The notes under the pieces: model-generated
The model's input: the letters and a program-made list of their open reading frames with translations, nothing else
What the model was told of the DNA's origin: nothing
Databases searched by the model: none
Translations under genes and position numbers: made by a program
Source of the DNA: UBA1563 sp041667115
GTDB lineage: Bacteria; Bacteroidota; Ignavibacteria; Ignavibacteriales; Ignavibacteriaceae
Assembly: GCA_041667115.1 (NCBI GenBank)
Contig: JBAYFO010000007.1
Span: 22,522-86,521 of the forward strand
Direction: 5' to 3'
Length of the DNA stretch: 64,000 bases
In this document: positions 44,083 through 52,574 of the stretch, piece by piece
Numbering within the stretch: the first letter of the stretch is position 1
How the letters are laid out: every line of letters begins with the position of its first letter

Positions 44083-45591
44083 TTAATTTAAGGTTGTTTT
44101 AAAAGTATATAAAAGTTCTTCTTCCTGCAAAGGCAAATGCACAAAGTGCTTTACACCTTGCAAAATGTAGGCTTGCCGTTGTTCCAATTCGCTGGCGTGC
44201 AGCATAATAATTATTGGGAACTGCAGGCTGCCGTTTTCCTTTTTAGTCGATTCAAGAAACTGCAATCCTGTCATCAACGGCATTTGATGATTGGCAACGA
44301 CCAGCATCGGGATCTTCTCCGAAATAATATTTAACGCTTCATATCCATTTTCTGCATGCAGAATTTCGAATTCATCAAAATTGTTTTCTAAAATAGCATC
44401 TATTTGTGCAAGAGTACCTTTATCACGATCAATAATTAATATCCTATTTGAGGGAAGAGGTAAAGTAAAATGAAACTCCGTTCCTTTCCCTTCTTCGGAA
44501 TATAACCAAATCTCTCCATTATGCTTTTCAATAATTTCCCTTACCAGCGCCAAACCTAAACCAGTTCCGGTTTCCCCTTTTGTTCCTACACTTGTAAAAG
44601 AGGATTCAATAGAAAATATTTTTTCCTGCTCTTCACCTGAAAGCCCAACACCAAAATCGCGGATAACGAATTCAACTTGTTTCTCGTTAAACTGTTCGGC
44701 GGTAATTTCTATTTTAGAATTTTCAAATGAAAATTTTATTGCATTTGTCAGCAGATTTAAGATTACCTGCTTTAGCATTCTTTCGTCAGCTTGAATAAAA
44801 AGGTTATCGACAACAATAACTTTTATTTCAATCCCTTTTCTCATTGCGTTTCCGGTAAGCGTAGAAACACAATTATAAATAACGCCCGCTATTTTTAAGC
44901 GCTGCGGTTCAATTTTCAGTGAGCCGGTACGCAAGCGTGACCAATCGAGTAGATAATTAATAAACTCAAGTTGATTTTGTGAAGCTTCTAAAATGTAATT
45001 GAGATATTCGTTTTTATCTTTTAGAGGAAGATTTGGTTCATTAATTAAAATTTCTGCAAACCCAAGAATACTTGTAAAGGGAGCCCTGAGATCATGAGAA
45101 AGAATGTTAATGAATTTATCTTTTCCTTCACACGTTTCAAGTAAATTACTTTCGGATTTTTGCAACTGTGTAATTTGCTCATAATATTTTGTCACATCCG
45201 TAAACAAAGAAAAAGATGCTGCAATCGTACCGGTCTTATTTCTTTCTACAGAAATCCGCTCATGAATCCACTTTTCCTTTTTTTCTTCCAAAACGATCCG
45301 GTAATGAAAATCGGCAACATTGTTTTGAGAAATGAGGAACTCGTTATTTTGTTTGATTACTTGAACGGCATCATCGCGATGAATAAGCGAAAATAGCTTT
45401 CCTTTTTGTTCGATGAGTTGCTCTTTCTCCCAGCCGATAATTTTTTTTACGGTTTCGCTGACCACAATCTCGTCGAAGTTTCTCTTTTTTTTAAACACCA
45501 CAAAAAAACTATCCCCTAAGAGAGAAGCCTCTTTATACCACTCAAGTTCAGTTGCTGGTTGCGGATGCTTTGGGTTGCTGATTTGTTCCAA
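44083..45591 (-). CDS. Sensor histidine kinase with degenerate receiver domain
   Basis: The 502-residue protein starts at TTG 45591 (no usable ATG nearby). It has no membrane segment. A PAS domain covers about 20-140; the H-box FINILSHDLRAP has the phospho-accepting His166. The N-box (LTNAIKFS), DFGVGLSG and GTGLGLALV define the ATP lid. A receiver-like domain at about 391-500 lacks the expected residues: the phospho-acceptor Asp is Asn434 (VVANHQMP), the Thr is His465 and the Lys is Leu486. It should therefore not be phosphorylated and may only regulate or dock. It is separated from the UpxY-like gene by 43 bp and may be cytosolic. Confidence 0.9.
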   Translation of the reverse strand: MEQISNPKHPQPATELEWYKEASLLGDSFFVVFKKKRNFDEIVVSETVKKIIGWEKEQLIEQKGKLFSLIHRDDAVQVIKQNNEFLISQNNVADFHYRIVLEEKKEKWIHERISVERNKTGTIAASFSLFTDVTKYYEQITQLQKSESNLLETCEGKDKFINILSHDLRAPFTSILGFAEILINEPNLPLKDKNEYLNYILEASQNQLEFINYLLDWSRLRTGSLKIEPQRLKIAGVIYNCVSTLTGNAMRKGIEIKVIVVDNLFIQADERMLKQVILNLLTNAIKFSFENSKIEITAEQFNEKQVEFVIRDFGVGLSGEEQEKIFSIESSFTSVGTKGETGTGLGLALVREIIEKHNGEIWLYSEEGKGTEFHFTLPLPSNRILIIDRDKGTLAQIDAILENNFDEFEILHAENGYEALNIISEKIPMLVVANHQMPLMTGLQFLESTKKENGSLQFPIIIMLHASELEQRQAYILQGVKHFVHLPLQEEELLYTFKTTLN

Positions 45592-45723
45592 TTTTTCTGT
45601 CTTTAAATGAATAATCTTTTTTCAAATATACTAATCTTGAATGAATTAGGCGAATTTCATTTTTAGACCTCTGGAAACTTTTTTGCATCTTACAGCGTTA
45701 TTTACAGAAAATTTAAGGATTCG

Positions 45724-48003
45724 ATGAAGGCTATCTATTTTATCTTGTTTTATTATTTGTTTATCGTTGCGGTGGAAGCACAAGAACTAACCGGAACACT
45801 TTATGGTAAAATCTTTGATCATTCGACAAATCAACCTATTCCATTTGCTTCAGTCACATTATTAGGTACGGGAAAGGGAACAGAATCTGATATTTCTGGG
45901 AATTTTAGAATATTAAATTTGCCGCCGCAAGCTTATCAGTTAAAAGTATCTGCAATCGGTTATGCACCCGAAATAAAAACAGATATAATTATCAACACTG
46001 CAAAGCCTACCGGAATAGATTTCGCATTGAAGGAATCAGTTTTAGAACTCGAAGGAGTAACGGTTACTTCTGATTATTTTTTGAAAAATCCCTTTGAGAC
46101 CAATAGCGTTACATCTTTTAGCTATGAGGAAATACGAAGATCTCCGGGCGGATTTGAAGATGTTGTGCGGGCGCTTTCAGTTCTTCCAGGGGTAGCTCAA
46201 GCAGATGCCGGAAGAAATGATTTGATCGTACGCGGAGGCGCTCCTTCAGAAAATCTGTATCTGCTCGACGGAATTCCCATTCCTAACATTAATCACTTCG
46301 GCACGCAAGGTGCAACCGGGGGACCTTTAAGTTTTATTAATCTTGATTTTGTAAAGGAAACTACTTTTTCTACCGGGGGATTTCCGGTTCTTTACGGCGA
46401 TAAGCTTTCTTCAGTTTTACAAATCAATTTACGCGAGGGAAGAAAGGATAAATTAGGAGGCAAAGCTACTATTTCTGCTTCGCAATTTGGAGTAAATCTA
46501 GAAGGACCTCTATCAAGCAATTCCTCTTTTCTTTTTTCCGCAAGAAGAAGTTATCTCGATTTTATTTTCAAAGCAGCCGGCTTTGGCTTTGTTCCCGAAT
46601 ATTATGATGTCCTCTCAAAATACGATCTTGACATTGACCCCAAAAGTTCTTTATCATTTCTTTTTATCAGCGCTTTTGATAACGTAAAATACTTTAACGA
46701 TACACAAGATAAACGGTATGAAAATTCAACTGTTTTAGGAAGTGATCAGATCCAGTACGCTACCGCAATTCAATACAAACGATTATTTAATGATGGATTT
46801 TTCACCCTTTCCTTTAGCCGGAATTTTGTTGATTATAATACTTCTCAAAAAGATTCGCTGCTAACTCCAATTTTCCTTAACACCTCACGCGAAGCCGAGA
46901 ATGTTTTAAAACTTGATCTTATATACAAAACTTCAAAACTCACCGAACTTAATATTGGCGCGGAGGCAAAGCTAATCAAGTTTAACGCGAATATTTTCTT
47001 CCCTCCATTTCTAACAACTTTCGGTGAAACGTTACCTATCAACTCCGTTGATGTTGCAAAGTACTATTATAAATATGGGGCATATTTAAATTATAACGTA
47101 ATATTTTTTCAAAGATTTACGGCAAATGCCGGTGTCAGATTAGATTACTTCGATGCGATCAATACAAAATATTACAGTAGTCCGAGATTGTCACTTTCTT
47201 ACATGCTTTCTCCAATCACTAACATTAATTTCAGCACAGGTATGTATCACCAGTTCCCTTCCTATATTTGGTTAAGTGGTGATCCAGTAAATAAAAATCT
47301 AAAAGCCATTCAAGTAAATCAATTTGTGCTTGGTTTTGACCATCGCATTAAAGATGATCTTCTTTTTAAAAATGAATTCTATTATAAAGATTACTCAAAT
47401 TACCCGACAAGTTCAGTTCGTCCTTATTTAACGCTTGCAAACACCGGCACCGGGTTCGCGGGCTCGGAAGATAATTTTTCCGCGTTCGGGTTGGAACCCT
47501 TGGTTAGTGCCGGGAAGGGATTTTCCCGCGGGATCGAAGTTTCAATTCAGAAAAAATCTTCCGACAGTCCTCACTATGGAATTCTGAGTATCACGTATAA
47601 CGAATCTAAATTTATAGCGCTCGATGGAGTTAAGCGGTACGGTAGTTTTGATCAGCGCTGGATTTTTAATTTGAGCGGAGGATTTATTTTTAGTAACAGT
47701 CTTGAATCAAGTTTTAAATTCCGTTACGCATCCGGAAAACCTTCTACTCCGTTTAATGCTGATGGAACTCAGAGTGTGGCAAATTATAATTCATCTCGTT
47801 TGGATCCGTTGCATAGTTTAGATTTACGTGTTGATAAGCGTTGGTTTTTCGAACGGTATACGTTAATCACTTATCTCGATCTTCAAAATATTTACAACAA
47901 CAAAAACGGCGGTTACCCGAGATGGGATCAGCGGGAAAAGAAAGTTGTAAAAAACCAATCCATCGGTATTCTGCCAACTATAGGAATTAGTCTAGAGTTT
48001 TAA
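45724..48003 (+). CDS. TonB-dependent receptor with CarboxypepD_reg domain
   Basis: The 759-residue protein has a signal peptide (ending AVEAQ, about residue 20), an N-terminal carboxypeptidase-regulatory domain (GTLYGKIFDHSTNQPIPFASVTLLGTGKG, LPPQAYQLKVSAIGY), a plug with LPGVAQADAGRNDLIVRGG and YLLDGIPIPNINHFG, and a barrel ending in Phe (GISLEF). The plug and barrel resemble small-molecule receptors. It stands alone, divergent from the kinase gene and convergent with geranylgeranyl reductase. Confidence 0.93.
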   Translation: MKAIYFILFYYLFIVAVEAQELTGTLYGKIFDHSTNQPIPFASVTLLGTGKGTESDISGNFRILNLPPQAYQLKVSAIGYAPEIKTDIIINTAKPTGIDFALKESVLELEGVTVTSDYFLKNPFETNSVTSFSYEEIRRSPGGFEDVVRALSVLPGVAQADAGRNDLIVRGGAPSENLYLLDGIPIPNINHFGTQGATGGPLSFINLDFVKETTFSTGGFPVLYGDKLSSVLQINLREGRKDKLGGKATISASQFGVNLEGPLSSNSSFLFSARRSYLDFIFKAAGFGFVPEYYDVLSKYDLDIDPKSSLSFLFISAFDNVKYFNDTQDKRYENSTVLGSDQIQYATAIQYKRLFNDGFFTLSFSRNFVDYNTSQKDSLLTPIFLNTSREAENVLKLDLIYKTSKLTELNIGAEAKLIKFNANIFFPPFLTTFGETLPINSVDVAKYYYKYGAYLNYNVIFFQRFTANAGVRLDYFDAINTKYYSSPRLSLSYMLSPITNINFSTGMYHQFPSYIWLSGDPVNKNLKAIQVNQFVLGFDHRIKDDLLFKNEFYYKDYSNYPTSSVRPYLTLANTGTGFAGSEDNFSAFGLEPLVSAGKGFSRGIEVSIQKKSSDSPHYGILSITYNESKFIALDGVKRYGSFDQRWIFNLSGGFIFSNSLESSFKFRYASGKPSTPFNADGTQSVANYNSSRLDPLHSLDLRVDKRWFFERYTLITYLDLQNIYNNKNGGYPRWDQREKKVVKNQSIGILPTIGISLEF

Positions 48004-48032
48004 GTTGAAGAATAAATTCTCTATGTAGTTTG

Positions 48033-49226
48033 TTACAGAAAAACTTTTGCAACATCGATCAACAGAGAAGGTTTGTTCCACAAGGCTGTTCTGAAGAGTG
48101 TCCCCAGCGTTCTCTTATCCATCGGAATTTTTACAAATGCGTCGGCGATATCATTAAATTTTTGATCTGGGAAATTATAAATACCCTCTTTTATCCGGTT
48201 AAAAATAAGATGACGTTTCCCAAGACGGTCATGCCAGGCTTTATCATAAGTCAAAACATGATCAAGTTTATTCATTTTAACCGCATCGGCAGCAATGCTA
48301 CCTGCAATACTTCCGCCTATCATCCCGCTGGCAATTCCACCGCCACTCAAAGGATTAACTTGCCGGGCTGCATCTCCAACGAGCATTATTCCCGGTGCAG
48401 AAATTTTATCCAGAGTAATTCCACACGGAACTCCACCAGCAATTCTTGTTAAGATTGGGGCATCCGGATAATGCTTCAACATAAAATCATCCAAATAAGA
48501 TTGTGCTGATTTTTTCTTTCCGATCAAACCGCTGACGCCAATTCCGATGTTCGCTTTATTATTTCCCTTCGGGAAAACCCAAAAATATCCTGAAGGAGCA
48601 ACGTCTTGTCCGAAATAGAAATAGAGTGTGTCTTGATTAATTGGAATGTTGGCGGCAGTAACTTGTACTGCGCTTTCCATATCGCGAAAATCAACGTGCG
48701 TAGGAATTCCCGCCCAACGCCCGACACGTGATTCTACACCATCGGCAGCAATTACAATTTTTGTGCGGACTTCTTTTTGTTCACCCTGATATTCATATTT
48801 AACACCACAAACTTTTCCTTCTTCAATCAACAGCCCGTTTACATAAGCACGTGTTAGTATTTCTGCACCAGCCGCAGCCGCAGTGCGGGCAAGTTCATAA
48901 TCAAACAACCTGCGCTCTAAAACATAAGCGACATCACTTAATTGAACTGTTACTTCGGCTTCGTTAGGGGCAACAAATGAAAATTTATTTATCTTAGCAG
49001 CAACCCATTTATCATCTACAGTGATAAATTCTTCAACACCGGCTTTGGCAACTGCTTCTCCGCATCGGACCGGGTAACCGACATCTCTATCTTTTTCAAG
49101 TAAGAGAACGGAAAGTCCTTTTTCTGCAGCGCTTCGTGCAGCTATTGAACCTGCGGGTCCCGCGCCAACAACAATAACATCATAATTGTTTTTCAAATCA
49201 ATTTTTTCTTTAATTACTTTAGACAA
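48033..49226 (-). CDS. Geranylgeranyl reductase family FAD oxidoreductase
   Basis: The enzyme family reduces double bonds in geranylgeranyl chains. This 397-residue protein has the FAD motif DVIVVGAGPAGSIAARSA, then RCGEA with the Cys found in archaeal members, and the family motif YxWxFP-x8-GxG as YFWVFPKGNNKANIGIG. The C-terminal flavin-binding block is GDAARQVNPLSGGGI. Substrate may be a lipid, quinone or prenyl alcohol; sequence alone cannot tell archaeal-lipid from chlorophyll-type members. A methyltransferase gene diverges just upstream, and a ferredoxin gene, a possible electron donor, is 1.5 kb away on the same strand. Confidence 0.88.
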   Translation of the reverse strand: MSKVIKEKIDLKNNYDVIVVGAGPAGSIAARSAAEKGLSVLLLEKDRDVGYPVRCGEAVAKAGVEEFITVDDKWVAAKINKFSFVAPNEAEVTVQLSDVAYVLERRLFDYELARTAAAAGAEILTRAYVNGLLIEEGKVCGVKYEYQGEQKEVRTKIVIAADGVESRVGRWAGIPTHVDFRDMESAVQVTAANIPINQDTLYFYFGQDVAPSGYFWVFPKGNNKANIGIGVSGLIGKKKSAQSYLDDFMLKHYPDAPILTRIAGGVPCGITLDKISAPGIMLVGDAARQVNPLSGGGIASGMIGGSIAGSIAADAVKMNKLDHVLTYDKAWHDRLGKRHLIFNRIKEGIYNFPDQKFNDIADAFVKIPMDKRTLGTLFRTALWNKPSLLIDVAKVFL

Positions 49227-49353
49227 AGATAAAAATTAATTTTACTTTTACATAAAATTTTTCGACTTCTTTTTCTTTTCCTTTTCTTTATGATGATAAT
49301 TACCTAATTTTAGAAGTCAAAGAACCAATGTCATTCATTAATATAAGTCGCTG

Positions 49354-50211
49354 ATGAAAACTTTTACGCCTCAGGATGTCGCAAACTATTACGATCAAAC
49401 AGAAAACCACTACCGGCGCTGGTGGAAATTAGAAAAAAGCCTTGGCTTGCATTATGGCATCTGGAGTGAAGAAATAAAAAATTTACATCAGGCTGTCCTC
49501 AACACAAATGTACTTCTTGCGAAGCTGGGAGGAATAACATCGACCGATATTGTGCTTGATGCAGGCTGCGGAGTCGGCGGGTCGGCAATTTTTTTAGCAA
49601 AAAATATCGGCTGCAAAGTTACCGGTATTACACTAAGTGAAAAGCAAGCCTCTACAGCAACCGAATTCGCAAAGCAGCATGGAGTCGGCAATCTCGCTTC
49701 CTTTTATCCAATGAATTACACAGCAACATCGTTTGATGATAATTCTTTTGATGCGGTATGGGCAATTGAAAGTATGCAGACAGCAACTGATAAATCTGAT
49801 TTTCTAAAAGAAGTGAAAAGAGTTTTAAGACCCGATGGTAAAATTGTTATTGCAGATTGTTTCAAATCGTTCGACTACCCTTTTGAAAAAAACAGATTGA
49901 TGAATCTCATGTTCAACGGGTGGGCGGTTTCAGATGTTCTAAGTTCTGAAGAATTTGTCAAACGCGCAAAGCAATTTGGATTTGCTCTTGAAAAAGAACA
50001 TGATGTTACAAAAGAAGTTTATCCGTCTGTAGTAAGATTTTTTTTCGCGGCTTTCTGGGGAATGTTCGGGACTTTTCTTTATAATGTTTTTGTAAAAAAA
50101 GCGAGCTATTTTTCAAGAGTTCATTACAAAACCGGCTTGTCACAATTTGCGGCGTATAAGAAAAAATTGTGGGTGTATAAGTTGCTGGTGTTGAAAAGTG
50201 TTGAGAAATGA
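49354..50211 (+). CDS. Class I SAM-dependent methyltransferase, prenyl-lipid type
   Basis: The 285-residue enzyme opens with YDQTENHYRRWWKLEKSLGLHYGIW, resembling the start of tocopherol and sterol C-methyltransferases, followed by the SAM motif VLDAGCGVGGSAIFLA, then AVWAIESMQT and LRPDGKIVIADCF. A hydrophobic C-terminal stretch at 230-255 may touch membrane. Located divergent from a geranylgeranyl reductase gene, it may methylate a prenylated quinone or lipid. The substrate is inference. Confidence 0.82.
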   Translation: MKTFTPQDVANYYDQTENHYRRWWKLEKSLGLHYGIWSEEIKNLHQAVLNTNVLLAKLGGITSTDIVLDAGCGVGGSAIFLAKNIGCKVTGITLSEKQASTATEFAKQHGVGNLASFYPMNYTATSFDDNSFDAVWAIESMQTATDKSDFLKEVKRVLRPDGKIVIADCFKSFDYPFEKNRLMNLMFNGWAVSDVLSSEEFVKRAKQFGFALEKEHDVTKEVYPSVVRFFFAAFWGMFGTFLYNVFVKKASYFSRVHYKTGLSQFAAYKKKLWVYKLLVLKSVEK

Positions 50212-50216
50212 TCGAG

Positions 50217-50739
50217 CAGTCGGCAGAATGCAGTTGGCAAGCCGCAGTTCAAAATCAGGAACCAGCGTTTAACAGAAGTGTTTATTTGATTAATACTTCA
50301 ACAATATTTTTGAGGATTCTTTAATATATCACCTAATAGTCTTCCAACTTCTTCTGCTTTATTTACCAAGTCTTGAAACTGTTCTTTGGAGATATAATTA
50401 CAAGCCAATGAAAAATCCAACCAAACTTGAGTCTCACTGTTTTCCATATCAGAGTCGGATATTTTAGAAATAAAATGAGCCTCATAAATTCTTTTTCTAT
50501 AACCTTCTGCAATGTTAGAACAAACTGACCTGGATGATCTTCTGATTTGAGAAGTTAAAGAATAAATTTCTTCCTTCGGAAACGTTTTGGTGATTTCAAA
50601 TATTTCCATCGCTAAAGCAAACGCTTTCTTATAAACCAGCAAGTTTTTAAATCCATTACTCATTTTGTTCACTTCAATTATTCATAACATCCAATTGCCT
50701 ACTGCTGACTGCCAACTGTGAATTGCGAATTGCCGACTG
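50217..50739. repeat. Nested inverted repeats enclosing S23 gene
   Basis: Two 9-bp arms on the left, CAGTCGGCA (50217-50225) and CAGTTGGCA (50231-50239), are exact reverse complements of two arms on the right, TGCCGACTG (50731-50739) and TGCCAACTG (50710-50718), and nest in the right order. Additional CTG/GACTG-like repeats continue to about 50762. The gene for a 23S-intervening-sequence type protein lies between them, just as the original intervening sequences fold on complementary ends. Confidence 0.7.
50298..50663 (-). CDS. Four-helix bundle protein (23S rRNA intervening-sequence protein, S23)
   Basis: From ATG 50663 (MSNGFKNLLVYKKAF) the protein has 121 residues. It matches the S23/IVP family: LLVYKKAFALAMEIFEITKTFPKEEIYSLTSQIRRSSRSVCSNIAEGYRK then QVWLDFSLACNYISKEQFQDL. 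Members form a pentamer-like helical bundle that was first found encoded inside intervening sequences of 23S rRNA genes; this copy is not in an rRNA gene. Its nucleic-acid role is unclear. It sits inside nested inverted repeats, suggesting a mobile element. Confidence 0.88.
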   Translation of the reverse strand: MSNGFKNLLVYKKAFALAMEIFEITKTFPKEEIYSLTSQIRRSSRSVCSNIAEGYRKRIYEAHFISKISDSDMENSETQVWLDFSLACNYISKEQFQDLVNKAEEVGRLLGDILKNPQKYC

Positions 50740-50761
50740 AAGACTGCAGACTGGAGACTGT

Positions 50762-50986
50762 CTACTGCCCTTTTACTCCATTCTTATTAAACTTAATCAC
50801 TTCAATCGGACAACTCCAGACACACTTAGAACAGTTCGTACAGCGTTCATCTATAATAAATATTTCCGCCTCTTTTAATTCAATAGCATCTTCGGGACAT
50901 ACACCAACACAGCATCCGCAGAAGTCGCATTTATTGGGAAGTATCTCAATCATCAGTTTGCCGTTTTTCGCCTGGCGGTAGTTCAT
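50762..50986 (-). CDS. 2[4Fe-4S] ferredoxin
   Basis: The 74-residue protein carries two CxxCxxCxxxCP clusters, Cys20/23/26/30 and Cys49/52/55/59, so it binds two [4Fe-4S] centres and transfers low-potential electrons. An ATG at residue 12 (MIEILPNK) is an alternative start giving a more standard length. It is a plausible partner for geranylgeranyl reductase, since archaeal members accept electrons from such ferredoxins, but the S23 element and methyltransferase lie between and the link is inference. Confidence 0.9.
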   Translation of the reverse strand: MNYRQAKNGKLMIEILPNKCDFCGCCVGVCPEDAIELKEAEIFIIDERCTNCSKCVWSCPIEVIKFNKNGVKGQ

Positions 50987-51062
50987 GTTAGTAAAAAGAT
51001 AAAAGTTAAAAGTATAAAGTGAATTAATGATTAGCGATAAGAAATCTCAAAATAGAAGAATA

Positions 51063-51100
51063 AAGAAATGATATCCCGAATTGACGGGATATCATTTCTT
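51063..51100 (-). terminator. Long-stem terminator of DUF5723 operon
   Basis: Positions 51063-51078 and 51085-51100 form a perfect 16-bp stem (arm starts AAGAAATGATATCCCG) with a 6-base loop, 12 bp beyond the DUF5723 stop, with a T-rich tail on the minus strand. Confidence 0.75.
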
Positions 51101-51111
51101 AAGTTAAACAA

Positions 51112-52563
51112 TTAAAATTTCCACTTTGAATCCATTGCGAAGGAAATTCTCTTTGCGCCATTTGGTTGTAACAGATAATGGAAATCAGGTGAGCCAAAGT
51201 TTAGTTCTAATAAACCAAAATCAAACCCGGTACCGAAAGCCCAACCGAATTTATCAAATCCCCCAACTGAAATGCCGGTCCGGAGAAGAAACCAATTTTT
51301 CGGAACCCATTCTGCACCAAGAGAAAAACGTGGCTTCTTGCTGTTCCTAAGTTGATCGTTGAAGCCTTGATTATAGTCTGCAACGATTAACATCTTGCCG
51401 GGGAAATGTCCATTCACAAATTTATCAAGTTGAAATGAAACACCAACATGCATTGCTGAAGGAAGTGGCGTTGAAATTGCATCGATATATTTGCTTTCGT
51501 CTTTCCCGCTCAGCTTATCACCTAAATCTTTAGTTTGATTCGTGTCAGACAAATTTGTTATAATAACTTCCGAGTTAGCTTGGAACTCTGCTACGTTTTT
51601 CTGCCATTTCACACTTCCCAAATCAGTAAACGAAAGTCCAACCGCCCAAACATCATTGATCTTTCCCCAAAAGCCAAAATCAGCTCCAAATCCATTGCCG
51701 GCAGGTGAAGGAGATGGTCCGTAAGAGGCTTTTGGTTTTGTCGAAGTAGAATCGAAACTGTATGAAACACCAAAATCGGAGGAGAACGATGAATGAGCCA
51801 TAAAATCATTTTGAATTGTTAGGGCATTATTTGCACCGGTCGAAAATTGGCTGTTCACTTTATCTATTCCGACATAAAAGAATCCCGAAACAATATTAAA
51901 AGAAAAACCATAGTTGAAATCTTGAAAAATTTTCGGCAAAAATTTCATTCCATGCGCCCAAGAAAGAGAATATTTTCTTAACCACCAAGCTTGCGCTTTT
52001 GTATCATTAAAATTAAATATTTCTCCCGGCGTATTTCCGTTCATTAATAAATCAACCAAGCCTTTCGGGATTGTTACATTTGAACCAAACACATCCCCGA
52101 TAGCAAAAGTAAATACTCCGGCTTTTGCACTTGGTTTGAACGAGATCGCAAAAAGTGTTGCTTGTACATCGGTCTGAAATGTTCCTCCTTCAGAAAATAA
52201 ATTTGTAAAGCGCGTTTTATCTTCGGCAGTTAAATATTTTCCGACTTTTTTCCCATCGGCATCAACGCTGTTTTCTCCAAAGAAATAATTGAATTCATTG
52301 ATGGAGAAAAAATTTGTCCCGACTTTAAGCCCGAGTTGCGGCAGAGGAAACGGAATTATTATTTCCCATTTTCGTGTAGAATCTCTTCGATTAAAAATTG
52401 TCGCCGGATTGGTTCCTAAGCCGCCTAATCCGTTTGAGGCGGCAGTATAGGTTCTCCCCAGTGCAACAGACCGCGCATCGGTCATGCCTACAGAACCGGC
52501 TGATTGTGCGGCAATTTGTGAAGAAAAAAGTAATACGATTGCTGTTATTAAAATTGTTTTCAT
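51112..52563 (-). CDS. DUF5723-like outer-membrane barrel protein
   Basis: The 483-residue protein has a signal peptide ending QIAAQS (about residue 20) and starts GMTDARSVALGRTYTAASNGLGGLGTNPATIF, the pattern of DUF5723/PorV-related barrels. It ends with AKRISFAMDSKWKF, Phe last, as for outer-membrane barrels. It follows a lipoprotein gene by 11 bp on the same strand and likely forms a complex or module with it. Function unknown. Confidence 0.8.
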   Translation of the reverse strand: MKTILITAIVLLFSSQIAAQSAGSVGMTDARSVALGRTYTAASNGLGGLGTNPATIFNRRDSTRKWEIIIPFPLPQLGLKVGTNFFSINEFNYFFGENSVDADGKKVGKYLTAEDKTRFTNLFSEGGTFQTDVQATLFAISFKPSAKAGVFTFAIGDVFGSNVTIPKGLVDLLMNGNTPGEIFNFNDTKAQAWWLRKYSLSWAHGMKFLPKIFQDFNYGFSFNIVSGFFYVGIDKVNSQFSTGANNALTIQNDFMAHSSFSSDFGVSYSFDSTSTKPKASYGPSPSPAGNGFGADFGFWGKINDVWAVGLSFTDLGSVKWQKNVAEFQANSEVIITNLSDTNQTKDLGDKLSGKDESKYIDAISTPLPSAMHVGVSFQLDKFVNGHFPGKMLIVADYNQGFNDQLRNSKKPRFSLGAEWVPKNWFLLRTGISVGGFDKFGWAFGTGFDFGLLELNFGSPDFHYLLQPNGAKRISFAMDSKWKF

Positions 52564-52574
52564 CGTTCATTCTC

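Noticed and set aside
50690..50768. Direct repeats of GACTG as an integration site
   Set aside because: The five-base units are too short and irregular; only the nested 9-bp inverted arms are convincing.
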